Notes: generated from the sequence alone by a model not told the origin. Positions 8,125 to 17,810 are shown, numbered from the stretch's first letter. The stretch is 45,453 bases of DNA from Kalymmatonema hyalinum WJT4-NPBG1 (GCA_019359075.1 JAHHIB010000069.1:1-45453), one strand, 5' to 3'. Numbers and translations: made by a program.

Positions 8125-8225
8125 ATAGTGACCTATGTCGCGGTGGTGAGCTGGCAACGGTTGCTCCCAGCTGTACGTACCTCGCCTACCAACTGACGCA
8201 GCACGCCCAACTGATGCCCGACTAG
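8121..8225 (+). pseudogene. Possible start of the gene after the dead parM-like gene
   Basis: A 34-codon frame starts at an ATG that overlaps the stop of the dead ParM-like gene (ATGA). That is the spacing expected for a translationally coupled partner such as a ParR adaptor. The peptide (MNSDLCRGGELATVAPSCTY...) is too short to assign and may be a stub or chance. Confidence 0.25.
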
Positions 8226-8254
8226 AGTGAAGTTGGTTGTATACTTAAACCAAT

Positions 8255-9274
8255 TTATTTCGCTTGAAAGGGTGTGTATTTACCTCCCAATCCTTCCACA
8301 ATTGTTTTCGTATTGGAAATTAACGTTTTTTGATAGGTGTCACCCTCACTGCCCGAATCGCCTAATCCATCAGCAAAGAGTTCTTGCTGTGCCACTTTCA
8401 CGTTTGCTTCTTTTGCCACTGTTGAAATCAACTTAGGATTGATGCTTAACTCAGCAAAAATTGTAGGCACTTTGCTGTCTTTAATTTTTTTCACCAATCC
8501 TTTGACCCTAGCCGCTGTGGGTTTCTCTTCTGTAGAGATGCCCTCTAATGCTCCTTCAACAGGGATATTATACGCCTTGGAGTAGTATCCTAAAGCATCA
8601 TGCGTTGTCACCAGCTTACGGGATTGCTGGGGAATAGTAGCAATCTCTGATTTAATCCAAGTATCAATTTGTCCTAATTGGGTAGTGATTGTTTGGGCAT
8701 TTTTCTGGTAAAGTGAAGCATTTTCTGGAGCAACCTTGGCGAGACTTTCTTGAATAGTTTTCACCATAGCAATCCCATTTTGAGCATTGTGCCAAACATG
8801 AGGGTCAATAACCGTCTTACCATCTTCCTCAAATTTCTGAGGAGTGGGAACAGCGATTTCATCAACCCCAACTTTGGGAGCTTTATTAGAGGTAGATTTA
8901 ATCAACTTGATCAGACCAGGTTCAAAGTTGTACCCACCGTATAAAATTAGCTTGCCATCTTCAATTGCCTTACGGTCTTCTGGGGTTGGTTGGTAAACGT
9001 GGGGATCTGCTCCTGGCTTAATCAAGCAGGTCAAATCAATCGTATTCGCTGCAACTTGCTGAGCCATGTCACACAAAACTGTGTTGGTTGCTACAACTTT
9101 TAGACCTTTATCGGTGGTCGCAGTGGAAGAAGCTTGCGTAGAACTAGCATCTGGTGCAGTTGGGCTAGTTTGATTGGTTTGACTGGTGGATGGAGAGGAA
9201 CTGCAACTAGCTAGCAATCCCATAGTTAAGGCAGCAACTGCTGATTTCCAAGATTGACGCTGCGGAATATACAT
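8255..9274 (-). CDS. znuA: Metal ABC transporter substrate-binding lipoprotein
   Basis: 339 aa. A signal peptide ends in the lipobox LASC (Cys24), then comes a Ser/Thr-rich linker to residue ~55. The cluster A-I binding fold has candidate metal ligands His92 (DPHVY), His159 (DPHVW), His225 (TTHDALGY) and an acidic residue near 302. The His-rich loop of many zinc ZnuA proteins is absent. Sequence style also resembles manganese-binding MntC, so zinc as the substrate is inferred from the Zur-type neighbourhood. It is divergent from the ATPase and permease genes, with a Zur-like dyad between. Confidence 0.82.
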   Translation of the reverse strand: MYIPQRQSWKSAVAALTMGLLASCSSSPSTSQTNQTSPTAPDASSTQASSTATTDKGLKVVATNTVLCDMAQQVAANTIDLTCLIKPGADPHVYQPTPEDRKAIEDGKLILYGGYNFEPGLIKLIKSTSNKAPKVGVDEIAVPTPQKFEEDGKTVIDPHVWHNAQNGIAMVKTIQESLAKVAPENASLYQKNAQTITTQLGQIDTWIKSEIATIPQQSRKLVTTHDALGYYSKAYNIPVEGALEGISTEEKPTAARVKGLVKKIKDSKVPTIFAELSINPKLISTVAKEANVKVAQQELFADGLGDSGSEGDTYQKTLISNTKTIVEGLGGKYTPFQAK

Positions 9275-9321
9275 AATTTTTTTATCTGCTCTACAATCTT
9301 ATAATCAGATCTAGTTTAAAA

Positions 9322-9336
9322 TGATTATCGTTATAT
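9322..9336. promoter_or_regulatory. Putative Zur box between znuA and znuCB
   Basis: TGATTATCGTTATAT matches 10 of 14 fixed positions of the cyanobacterial Zur consensus TGATAATNATTATCA (consensus from memory). It lies 48 bases before znuA and 14 bases before znuC, so it could control both directions. Confidence 0.5.
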
Positions 9337-9349
9337 TGTAAAAGATTAT

Positions 9350-10096
9350 ATGTTAGAGGTTCAGCACCTAGCTGTCAATTATCGAGGTGTCAGTGGTTTA
9401 GAGCCTATAAGCTTCCAAATTGCCAACAGCCAATTAGTAGGAATTATTGGTCCTAATGGTGCGGGGAAAAGCACGATGATGAAAGCAATGCTAGGCTTAG
9501 TTCCGAAAGTTAGTGGAACTGTGCAGTATTGCAACTGTCCACTGCACCAACAGCTACAAAAGGTTGCGTATGTACCGCAGCGATCGCAAATCGACTGGGA
9601 CTATCCCATCACCGTCTGGAATGTAGTTATGATGGCACGTACACGGCAGCTTGGTTGGTTCCGCAGTCCTGGTAAAGCAGCTCAAGAAATTGTTACATCA
9701 GCATTAGAGCGAGTCGAAATGCTTGCCCTCAAACATCGTCGCATTGGCGAGTTATCTGGTGGACAGCAACAGCGAGTGTTCTTAGCTCGTGCCTTGGCAC
9801 AACAGGCAGAAATTCTGCTGTTTGATGAGCCATTTAGTGGAGTAGATAAGAAGACGGAAGCGATTATTTTTGAGGTGTTTGCACAGTTGCGATCGCTTGG
9901 CAAAATCTTACTGGTGAGCAGTCATGAATGGGGACAGGCATTGCACCAATTAGACCGATTACTCTTATTGAATAAACGCTTGATTGCCGATGGCTCACCA
10001 CAGCAGGTGATGACTCCAGAGAATTTGCATCGAGCGTATGGCACAAGTTTGCAGAATCCCTTATATCAGGATTGGGATTCATCGTTGTTTTGTTAA
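9350..10096 (+). CDS. znuC: Metal ABC transporter ATP-binding protein
   Basis: 248 aa, standard length. Walker A is GPNGAGKST, the Q-loop lies in AYVPQRSQIDWDYPITV, the signature is LSGGQQQR, Walker B is ILLFDEP and the switch His is in SSHEW. It powers import by the permease encoded 67 bases downstream and the lipoprotein encoded divergently. The QRSQIDWDYPITVWNVVMM segment is typical of manganese/zinc family ATPases in cyanobacteria, so the ion cannot be fixed from this protein alone. Confidence 0.88.
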   Translation: MLEVQHLAVNYRGVSGLEPISFQIANSQLVGIIGPNGAGKSTMMKAMLGLVPKVSGTVQYCNCPLHQQLQKVAYVPQRSQIDWDYPITVWNVVMMARTRQLGWFRSPGKAAQEIVTSALERVEMLALKHRRIGELSGGQQQRVFLARALAQQAEILLFDEPFSGVDKKTEAIIFEVFAQLRSLGKILLVSSHEWGQALHQLDRLLLLNKRLIADGSPQQVMTPENLHRAYGTSLQNPLYQDWDSSLFC

Positions 10097-10163
10097 TTGG
10101 TCGTTGGTTGATCCTCGAATCTCAATAATATAACCACTAATAACTAATAACTCTTTATTCTCC

Positions 10164-11042
10164 ATGTTGACCTTGCTGCTGGAACCCCTAAGTTATGAAT
10201 TTATGCGGAATGCGCTCGTTATTGGCATTCTGGTTGGTATTCTCTGTCCTGTTGTTGGTAGTTATTTAATTGTCCAACGCATGGCATTACTAGGAGATGT
10301 GATTGCTCACTGTGTACTGCCTGGACTTTCAATTTCCTTTTTCTTAGGAATTGATATTTTGATTGGAGCTTTTGTTTCTGGGATTCTAAGTACATTTCTA
10401 ATTGCCTGGATTCGCTCACAATCTCGCGTCAAGGTGGATGCAGCAATGGCACTAACATTTTCTAGCTTCTTTGCGTTGGGAGTGACACTAATTACAGTTT
10501 TGAAAAATAAGATTGATTTAGATAGTTTTCTATTTGGAGATATTCTTGGCGTTACTTCTAGTGATATTTACCGGACACTCATTATTACCTTGCTCATTCT
10601 GAGTGCAACTAAGCTGTTTTACAAAGAATTGTTATTTTATACTTTCGACCGTACAGGTGCCCAGGCAATTGGTTTACCCGTTAATGCTATTCACTTCGGC
10701 TTTATGGCGGCAACTACCCTGACGATTATTGCAAGTATGCAAGCAGTCGGTGTTATCCTCGTGATTTCACTGCTGGTAGGACCTGCTCTCACCGCATATC
10801 TTTTAGTTAAAGAACTGCACCAGATGATGGTAACAGGAGGATTGATTGGTGCGATCGCCAGCATAACGGGGGTCTACATTAGCTATTACCACAATATTCC
10901 CTCTGGACCTGCGATTGTACTGGTTTCGTCCATGCTGTTTTTGTTGGCGCTCTTTTTTAGCCCATCTGGTGGTATCTTGACTCGACCTGACTTAATAACT
11001 CATTCAGTTAGCATCTTTAGTAGGTTTAGGCGAGATAGATGA
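10164..11042 (+). CDS. znuB: Metal ABC transporter permease
   Basis: 292 aa with about eight hydrophobic segments, typical of the ABC-3 (ZnuB/MntB) permease family. GDVIAHCVLPGLSISFFLG and the later VGVILVISLLVGPALTAYLL are family hallmarks. It acts in the plasma membrane as the channel for the ATPase just upstream. The 67-base gap before it contains a short TAATAACTAATAACT repeat but no terminator, so the two genes are probably co-transcribed. Confidence 0.87.
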   Translation: MLTLLLEPLSYEFMRNALVIGILVGILCPVVGSYLIVQRMALLGDVIAHCVLPGLSISFFLGIDILIGAFVSGILSTFLIAWIRSQSRVKVDAAMALTFSSFFALGVTLITVLKNKIDLDSFLFGDILGVTSSDIYRTLIITLLILSATKLFYKELLFYTFDRTGAQAIGLPVNAIHFGFMAATTLTIIASMQAVGVILVISLLVGPALTAYLLVKELHQMMVTGGLIGAIASITGVYISYYHNIPSGPAIVLVSSMLFLLALFFSPSGGILTRPDLITHSVSIFSRFRRDR

Positions 11043-11064
11043 CAGCTGCATGGCAGGTGAAGTT

Positions 11065-11268
11065 CTATTGTGAAAGATTTAGCTTACCACTTTGTAACAT
11101 CTGAAGCGCCAAAGCACGACAACCAGGACAATCGCAGCCCAATTGGGCACTCGCTACATCCCCAACTGTTTCGCTACTGGCATCAAGGCAAAAAACTCGC
11201 TGATTTACTTGCAAAGTGCGAGTCCCAGTGGTTTGTGTCGCGCGAGTGTTTGTTGATGAAGCAACCAT
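11065..11268 (-). CDS. Small CxCxxC protein at the end of the hemB operon
   Basis: 67 aa. The ATG is 18 bases after the stop of the WD40 gene. The N-terminal third is Thr-rich. The C-terminal half, ASAQLGCDCPGCRALALQML, has a compact CxCxxC cluster that could bind a metal ion or act in redox chemistry. An overlapping frame on the plus strand exists but looks like a shadow. Position behind hemB and the WD40 gene supports a zinc-stress role, but no family is recognised. Confidence 0.5.
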   Translation of the reverse strand: MVASSTNTRATQTTGTRTLQVNQRVFCLDASSETVGDVASAQLGCDCPGCRALALQMLQSGKLNLSQ

Positions 11269-11286
11269 GCCAGGATTTTGATTTCT

Positions 11287-12363
11287 CTAACGTCGCCCAA
11301 ATCCTTGCCCCCGCGTCCCTTTTGACCAGACAATTAGCTCACCGTTGTTTCCCCCAGCAGCTAGTTGATGCCCTTGAGGATGCCAAGCGAGGCTTGAAAA
11401 TCCGTTGGGAGCACCATCGAGAACCTGAAGTAACCGTTTAGCTTTATTCCATAAGCAAACCCAGCCATCAGAAGCAGCAGAAGCTAGTATGTGGCTATAT
11501 GGTTGAAATTGAATTGATTGCACAACGTCTTCATGTCTTGGCAGAACTCGACCGTTCCACTCATCAGATTGTTTTTCCCACACAGCTATCCCTTCAACGC
11601 TAGAAGCCGCAAGCAGAGGAGCGCCTGATTTTGTAGGTATATCTGACCACGCCAAGCGGCGCAGCTTGCCTGAAAAGCCTCGCATCACCCAAGGGTTGGG
11701 GTTATTCCACTCCAAAACCTTGATGGTGCGGTCCATATTACCAGAGGCAATATATTTGCCATCGGGTGACCACGATATTACCAAGCTAGCTGAATCAACT
11801 GGCAACAAACAGGGATCATCGTCCCAATTCTCAACGATCCAAATCTTTACCCCTTGATAACCCGCAACTGCTAAACTTTCACCATTGGGATGCCAGGTGA
11901 TATCAAGTACAGAGGAATTATCAAAATTGAGAGTGGTTTCAATTTCGCCTTTGTCTGCATTCCACACCTGCACGACTCGACCCAAACTGAATGCCAGTTT
12001 GTTTGTCGTTGGACTCCACGCCATGCGGTCTACCCAAGCACGGTCATTTTTCAGAATACTAACCAGTTCTGGCTCATCTGACTGTAAACGCCAAATTTTC
12101 ACCTCACCGTTTTGCCCACTTGCAGCGAGAAATTGTGAATCATAGGAAAAGGCAAGACAGTCTACTGATTGTCCGTTTCCCTCCTGTAAAGACGTTTTAT
12201 GCAATGTTTGGTCAACACAGCATAGCATCACTTCTCCCGCAGCAGAACTGGCGGCTATTGTCTCACCATTAAAAGACCAAGCGATTGCCATCACGTAATC
12301 CGACAGCATACCTCGCCAGTGCTGCTCAAATTCGCCTTGTATCTTTGCTTTTAAACCAGACAT
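11287..12363 (-). CDS. WD40-repeat protein
   Basis: 358 aa from ATG 12363; a TTG two codons earlier is open, but the GAGG site fits the ATG. At least six WD40 blades can be seen, for example VDCLAFSYDSQFLAASGQNG followed by EVKIW, and later SLVISWSPDGKYIASGNMD. Such propellers are protein-docking platforms without catalytic residues. It starts 23 bases after hemB and is followed by the CxCxxC protein, so all three probably share a Zur-controlled transcript. Related WD40 genes in zinc clusters have been suggested to help metal delivery; that role here is inferred. Confidence 0.82.
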   Translation of the reverse strand: MSGLKAKIQGEFEQHWRGMLSDYVMAIAWSFNGETIAASSAAGEVMLCCVDQTLHKTSLQEGNGQSVDCLAFSYDSQFLAASGQNGEVKIWRLQSDEPELVSILKNDRAWVDRMAWSPTTNKLAFSLGRVVQVWNADKGEIETTLNFDNSSVLDITWHPNGESLAVAGYQGVKIWIVENWDDDPCLLPVDSASLVISWSPDGKYIASGNMDRTIKVLEWNNPNPWVMRGFSGKLRRLAWSDIPTKSGAPLLAASSVEGIAVWEKQSDEWNGRVLPRHEDVVQSIQFQPYSHILASAASDGWVCLWNKAKRLLQVLDGAPNGFSSLAWHPQGHQLAAGGNNGELIVWSKGTRGQGFGRR

Positions 12364-12386
12364 ACCCAAAAATCCTCTTTTAACCT

Positions 12387-13460
<1,074 letters not shown>

Positions 13461-13587
13461 TCATGTTTTTTGCTTCGACGTAGAACCATTGAAGATAATT
13501 ACCGTCTCCTATGAAAATAGGAAAAGGGGAAACGTAAAAGGAGAGAGATTTTCATCTGCGATGGCGGCGAGTTTCGTAACTGTGCGA

Positions 13588-14340
13588 CTAATTTGAAACT
13601 GCCTTGGTTTGGTTGACTGCAAAACCCTTACTTACTCCGTAGTAGACAGTCCTGAATTCCACTAGATTCGTGCCAGGATTGTAAAGGGTATAAATTGCTG
13701 ACCCTGGTTTTCGCCCCACATTACCTACTCCAATGACAGTACGTGCAGTCATGTTGACGGTTTGAGGAGAAGTTTGGCTATCGAGGGTAGTAACTCCTGT
13801 GGTGATGGAACCTGCTTGAAGCTGGTATTGAAAAGCTAAACCAGAACGACCACAGAATAAGTTATTTGCTTGCATCCGCATAAGGCGATCGCACATGAGA
13901 ATGGGGGAAGTTTCCGGAGTGAGTTCTTCGTCAACAGATACTGTTGTCCCGTGAATTAACAAACAATCCAATTCAAAAAAACCAAAATCAAGCGTCCTCA
14001 GCCATTGCACAGTCTGACCAGAAACACAATCCCACAACAACTTTACTGTTTCTCCTCCATATTTCGCCATCAAGTCCTTCGGTTCTCCAGTCGCACCAAG
14101 TCCATGCAAAATCAAACATTGCTCTTCCCACCATCCCTTACACACCAAAGGTTCTAATTCTCCGCGTTGGGGTTGACGCACTCGTTCCACCAATTTTTCA
14201 GATTCTCGTGTTGGTCCGACTAAATCACCGAGAATATACAATGCTTCTATCCAACGGCTCTGACGCTTAATATCTGCCAGTACAGCTTCATAAGCCGTCA
14301 GATTTCCCTGAATTCCACTTAAAATTGCCCACTTATTCAT
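13588..14340 (-). CDS. Degenerate metallophosphoesterase-like protein
   Basis: 250 aa with the layout of a YfcE/MPP-type phosphoesterase, but key ligands are gone. The first motif reads LSGIQGN where active enzymes have SDxHGN. The second, LGDLVG, is kept. The third shows no GNHD, and GHTH is replaced by CGRSGLAF. An ending with VIGVGNVGRKPGSAIYTLYN matches the family tail (NVGSVG). It is probably not a hydrolase and may bind ligand or partner. It is the last gene of the operon that includes the phosphoesterase at 14431 and the COG0523 GTPase at 15240. Confidence 0.7.
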   Translation of the reverse strand: MNKWAILSGIQGNLTAYEAVLADIKRQSRWIEALYILGDLVGPTRESEKLVERVRQPQRGELEPLVCKGWWEEQCLILHGLGATGEPKDLMAKYGGETVKLLWDCVSGQTVQWLRTLDFGFFELDCLLIHGTTVSVDEELTPETSPILMCDRLMRMQANNLFCGRSGLAFQYQLQAGSITTGVTTLDSQTSPQTVNMTARTVIGVGNVGRKPGSAIYTLYNPGTNLVEFRTVYYGVSKGFAVNQTKAVSN

Positions 14341-14344
14341 TCTT

Positions 14345-14425
14345 TCTCTGCGTCCTCCGTGTCTAGTGCGGTATGCGCGCTTGGCGCACGCTACTTTGTT
14401 AGCGTAGCGTCTCCGCAGGAAATAC
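14345..14425. repeat. Cyanobacterial dispersed repeat
   Basis: The gap between the two phosphoesterase-like genes contains gcgcgcttggcgcacgctac and then gttagcgtagcgtctccg, GC-rich palindromic units of the kind scattered in Nostoc-type genomes. It can fold strongly and may weaken read-through into the last operon gene. Confidence 0.5.
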
Positions 14426-14430
14426 GTATT

Positions 14431-15243
14431 TTACCGAGTGCAAACATGAGTTGGATCATCCGCCCGTTCTGCAAACTCTAATCCACGCGCCAAACGCCAA
14501 GCAAAAATAGCAGGTAAGCCCTTTTCGATAATCGCTCTTACAGTTTTCTGATAATCGTAAGGCACTTCCCGTAGTGTGACTTCTTGAGTGTCAGTGTCAT
14601 AAATCACATAAGTAGCATTCGGTCGCCCATGTCGGGGTTCTCCTACTGAACCCACATTGACAATTCGCTTTAAAGATGCATGAAAATTCGTTTCCTGTTC
14701 CTCTGTGCCCTCACTTCTGACACGCACGTGTAACTGACCTGAATCCAAGGTACGGACATAAGGCACATGAGTATGACCGCAAAATAGCACATCTGCCTCT
14801 GTGGAAAGTACTCGTTCTAGCGCCACAAAAGCATCGAGTTCTGGTAACAAATACTCGTGGTTGCTGTGTGGGCTACCGTGAACAAAAGCAAGGTTTCCCT
14901 CACGCAAACTGTGGGGTAATTGTATCAGGAATTCGCGATTTTCTGGATGAATTTCCTTGTTTGTCCACTCGTGAGCCAATTTTCCCCGTTTCTCGGCTAA
15001 CAAAGAGGGATAACTGCAATCGCAAGCATTTAGCCCTTCAACAATATCTTCATCCCAGCAGCCAGCGCAAGTGGGAATATCTAAAGAGCGAATTTTGGCA
15101 ACGACTGCGTTCGGATACGGACCATATCCCACTAAATCACCAAGACAATAAATTTTTTCGCATGAGTGCTTGTCGATATCTAGCAGGACAGCATCTAACG
15201 CTTCAGAGTTACCATGAATACATGACATGACCGCTATTTTCAT
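14431..15243 (-). CDS. Metallophosphoesterase family protein with altered metal motifs
   Basis: 270 aa of the calcineurin-like phosphoesterase fold. Motifs in order: MSCIHGN (residues 6-12), GDLVGYGPYP (35-44), GCWDED (61-66), FVHGSPHSNHEYL (120-132), CGHTHVPYV (155-163), then NVGSVGEPRHGRPNATY. In normal enzymes the first is SDxHGN and the third GNHD, so a bridging Asp has become Cys8 and an Asn ligand Cys62. Its start overlaps the upstream GTPase gene by 4 bases (ATGA), implying coupled translation. A phosphatase or nucleotide phosphoesterase role is possible; the changed site makes activity uncertain. Confidence 0.82.
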   Translation of the reverse strand: MKIAVMSCIHGNSEALDAVLLDIDKHSCEKIYCLGDLVGYGPYPNAVVAKIRSLDIPTCAGCWDEDIVEGLNACDCSYPSLLAEKRGKLAHEWTNKEIHPENREFLIQLPHSLREGNLAFVHGSPHSNHEYLLPELDAFVALERVLSTEADVLFCGHTHVPYVRTLDSGQLHVRVRSEGTEEQETNFHASLKRIVNVGSVGEPRHGRPNATYVIYDTDTQEVTLREVPYDYQKTVRAIIEKGLPAIFAWRLARGLEFAERADDPTHVCTR

Positions 15244-16031
15244 ACTCCTGCCTCCTCAAGTAAGATTTGTTTTACCTGTTGTTGGTATTGCCAAATTTCA
15301 GCTGACGACAAGCAACAATCTTGTAAGGTTTGTTGTATCGCTGCTTCATCCAAGTTTTGCCCCAACACTTCTATACCGCTAAAACGCTGTGGTTTTCCTT
15401 CTAAATGACGCGGTAGGTCTAATTCCAGAAAATCGGTTGATGGTACACCCAAGACAAAATCAGCGTAAAGACTTCGCCCATCAGCAACATCAAAAATCCC
15501 CTTAGCACGGGTGACTTTACCGTAAGCGCCATGAGTCATTTCGTACCAAAACTCATCTAAACTGTCTTCGTCGATAACTTGACCCGTGGTTGCCGTACGC
15601 CACACTTGGATAGTGGTAATACTAGTATCAATGGCTGTACCTGGGACAACTTCCTCTGCCCAGGAGTGCCATTCAGAATCTTTGAAGGTTGGTGGCAAGA
15701 CCGCAACTGCACGATATGATAAATTATCCAGTATTTGCGCTACAGCATTGAGTTCTAAGTAAAACCCCAGTTCGATATAGACAGCATCTGCTGTCGCTAG
15801 CTGGTTGAGAAACTCAACTTCTTGTCCATCGCTAAAGACTTTCACGCTAGGAAATTCCGTTTCCAAGCGCGTTTTATCAATGGGAACAGTCCCAACACTA
15901 GGGCTGAAATACAATATATTTTCATTTCTAACGCGAGATTCTTCTTCTCGCTTAGCCATCTGTTGGGAAATCCAAGTCGTTTTGCCACAGCCAGCTAGAC
16001 CAGCGACAACAGTCATTTTGGGTACATTCAT
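15240..16031 (-). CDS. COG0523/CobW-type GTPase
   Basis: 263 aa, shorter than typical COG0523 proteins. The P-loop GLAGCGKTT lies at residues 11-19. Unlike the copy at 21112 it lacks the CxCC metal motif and a His-rich stretch, and the NKxD motif is not obvious. A C-terminal CobW-C-like part is suggested by FSGIEVLGQNLDEAAIQQTL. COG0523 proteins deliver metals to enzymes using GTP. A Zur-like dyad (TGATAATAGCTATTA) lies 8 bases before the ATG. The next gene overlaps its stop. Confidence 0.72.
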   Translation of the reverse strand: MNVPKMTVVAGLAGCGKTTWISQQMAKREEESRVRNENILYFSPSVGTVPIDKTRLETEFPSVKVFSDGQEVEFLNQLATADAVYIELGFYLELNAVAQILDNLSYRAVAVLPPTFKDSEWHSWAEEVVPGTAIDTSITTIQVWRTATTGQVIDEDSLDEFWYEMTHGAYGKVTRAKGIFDVADGRSLYADFVLGVPSTDFLELDLPRHLEGKPQRFSGIEVLGQNLDEAAIQQTLQDCCLSSAEIWQYQQQVKQILLEEAGV

Positions 16032-16038
16032 AAAATAA

Positions 16039-16053
16039 TGATAATAGCTATTA
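16039..16053 (-). promoter_or_regulatory. Putative Zur box before the COG0523 GTPase
   Basis: TGATAATAGCTATTA: the left half is a perfect TGATAAT and the whole matches 11 of 14 fixed positions. It sits in the 33-base gap between the flavoprotein gene and the GTPase gene, so it may act as an internal promoter site. Confidence 0.45.
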
Positions 16054-16064
16054 AAAAGACAATC

Positions 16065-17318
16065 TTAAGCACTTCTAAGGTGTGAAAAAGCGATACTCGG
16101 CTTAACAATTGCTGGAACAATCTTCTCACTCGCCATTCTCGCCCCTGATAAATTCCGCGCCGTTGGTCCTACTTGTAAAGCTGCTAACCCACCCATTAGG
16201 AATAATTCACAACCCGGAACACGCAAATATTCATCCAAAACTGGTAAACCATTAACTATTTTGATTGGGTAAGCTTCTAAAACTTCTTGTAATAACGTCT
16301 CTGATGTAACATCAAATTTACTGCCAGTGGAAAGCCAAATTCTACTGTACTCATACTGACTACCATCACTACATTTTACTCGCCAACTCTTACCCAACCA
16401 CTCGGCTTTCAACACTTGACAGTTTTCATCGATTTTAAGATTACCTTTACGTACTTCTCGTCGCATTTGCATTCCCATTGCTGGTGTCATGGAACCGCCG
16501 TTACGCGCTTGCATAATCATATCAAAGCGCTTTTGGTAATCTTGTTGAGCAAAAAATCCCTTCAGATACTTTGGTCCTAACCAACCTGGTTCGGCATCAA
16601 ATAATTTTTCTTGCAACTGTCGCCGCATCATCAAGTGGATTTTTGCGCCACGAGAAATAGCACCGACTGCCAAATGTCCACTCGTCAACCCACCACCTAC
16701 AATTAATACTCTTTCACCCATTAAGTGCAACTTCCGTAAATCCACAGAGTGTGAGTGGCAAAGTCTATCTTGAGGATACCCCGACTCTATCTGATTTAGC
16801 CACTCAGGTATTTGAGGTTTACTGCTACCCGTTGCCAGTACCACACGCCGCGCCATAATTGATTGTCCATCTTGCAACCAAAGACGCAGGCAAGGACGAA
16901 TCGAATGAGGTTCAGGTTCAATACGTGTGACATCAAGGGGAATCACTTGCTGCTGTAACGAAAAGCGGCGAATGACATCCTGACAAAAATCCTTAAATAG
17001 CTGAGTTCCCGGTAAGTCATAGGGAGGAAATAATTCACTAGAACGAGATTCAGCAAATTTGCGCAATGCAAAAGGATTGGGGTCGGGATGATGGACAGCA
17101 GGTGAACGTAAGTGGGGAATTTCCAAAGCGGCAAATTGTTGCTGCCAACGACTCATCCACATACCACTCTTGTCAAACACCAGAAATTTGCCCCGTATAG
17201 TTTGTCGTTTTTGCAGCAAGTGAGTTACCAATGTTAGGGCACCAGGACCAGCACCGATGATTGCTAGGTTAGTTTCAGTAAGTAATTTAGTAGGTAAGGA
17301 TGGTGGAGTGGAAAACAT
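16065..17318 (-). CDS. FAD/NAD(P)-binding flavoprotein
   Basis: 417 aa. Two Rossmann motifs are seen: IIGAGPGALTLVTHLL near residue 20 for FAD and VLIVGGGLTSGHLAVGAISR near residue 205 for NAD(P)H. VVLATGSSKPQIPEW is the family's linking ATG motif. The architecture is like N-hydroxylating or Baeyer-Villiger-type monooxygenases and related oxidoreductases; the substrate is unknown. Located between zur (divergent) and the COG0523 operon, with an almost perfect Zur box 17 bases upstream of its ATG. A link to metallophore synthesis is conceivable but not shown. Confidence 0.78.
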   Translation of the reverse strand: MFSTPPSLPTKLLTETNLAIIGAGPGALTLVTHLLQKRQTIRGKFLVFDKSGMWMSRWQQQFAALEIPHLRSPAVHHPDPNPFALRKFAESRSSELFPPYDLPGTQLFKDFCQDVIRRFSLQQQVIPLDVTRIEPEPHSIRPCLRLWLQDGQSIMARRVVLATGSSKPQIPEWLNQIESGYPQDRLCHSHSVDLRKLHLMGERVLIVGGGLTSGHLAVGAISRGAKIHLMMRRQLQEKLFDAEPGWLGPKYLKGFFAQQDYQKRFDMIMQARNGGSMTPAMGMQMRREVRKGNLKIDENCQVLKAEWLGKSWRVKCSDGSQYEYSRIWLSTGSKFDVTSETLLQEVLEAYPIKIVNGLPVLDEYLRVPGCELFLMGGLAALQVGPTARNLSGARMASEKIVPAIVKPSIAFSHLRSA

Positions 17319-17334
17319 CTCGTCTGGGTTATGA

Positions 17335-17349
17335 TGATAATAATTATCT
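17335..17349. promoter_or_regulatory. Zur box between the flavoprotein gene and zur
   Basis: TGATAATAATTATCT contains the perfect palindrome GATAAT-A-ATTATC and matches 13 of 14 fixed positions of the Zur consensus. It is the best such site in the window. It lies between divergent genes and could mediate zur autoregulation and flavoprotein control. Confidence 0.7.
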
Positions 17350-17408
17350 TAATCACTTGGCAATATTGTAAAGCCAATTCCTAAGTCGTTACCTAATGGT
17401 CCTTCTAC

Positions 17409-17810
17409 ATGAGTAGTATTGGTGTCATAACTGGACTAACTCGCCATCAACAGAGCATTTTGAGATTGCTTGAGAAACTTAATTTTCCAATTTCTGCTCA
17501 AAATTTGTACGTGCAGCTGCGCTTATCGAATCAACGTGTTGGGTTGGCAACAATTTATCGTGCGTTGGAAGTGTTGAAGTTGAGGGGGTTTGTACAAAGC
17601 CATACCACAGTTAATGGTGAGTCACTATACGCAAGCGTGCAGCAACACCAGCACTACGTAACTTGTCTGCACTGTGGTAAGTCAATCCCCGTAGACTCTT
17701 GTCCAGTTTGTGAACTAGAAGCTGAGTTGAAGCAATCTCTGTCGTTCAAAATTTACTATCACACTTTGGAGTTTTTTGGCTTATGCGAGCTTTGCGAATT
17801 GCGGTGCTAG
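17409..17810 (+). CDS. zur: Fur-family regulator, probably Zur
   Basis: 133 aa, normal for the family. The winged helix spans residues ~8-62 (LTRHQQSILRLLEKL, then LATIYRALEVLKLRGFV as recognition helix). The structural zinc site is CLHC (86, 89) with CELC (126, 129), and extra Cys98, Cys101 and Cys133 are present. Fur-family members include Fur, PerR and Zur. Zur is favoured by the surrounding zinc genes and by Zur-like boxes across the island. It would repress these genes when zinc-loaded. A divergent Zur box 60 bases upstream suggests autoregulation. Confidence 0.83.
   Translation: MSSIGVITGLTRHQQSILRLLEKLNFPISAQNLYVQLRLSNQRVGLATIYRALEVLKLRGFVQSHTTVNGESLYASVQQHQHYVTCLHCGKSIPVDSCPVCELEAELKQSLSFKIYYHTLEFFGLCELCELRC

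Noticed and set aside
11070-11441. 123-codon plus-strand frame opposite the CxCxxC and WD40 genes
   Set aside because: It runs antisense through the conserved WD40 end, shows no protein character and has no ribosome-binding site.
15240-16031. Classification as a full zinc metallochaperone equal to the 21112 gene
   Set aside because: It lacks the CxCC motif and His-rich loop; only the P-loop and general layout support COG0523.
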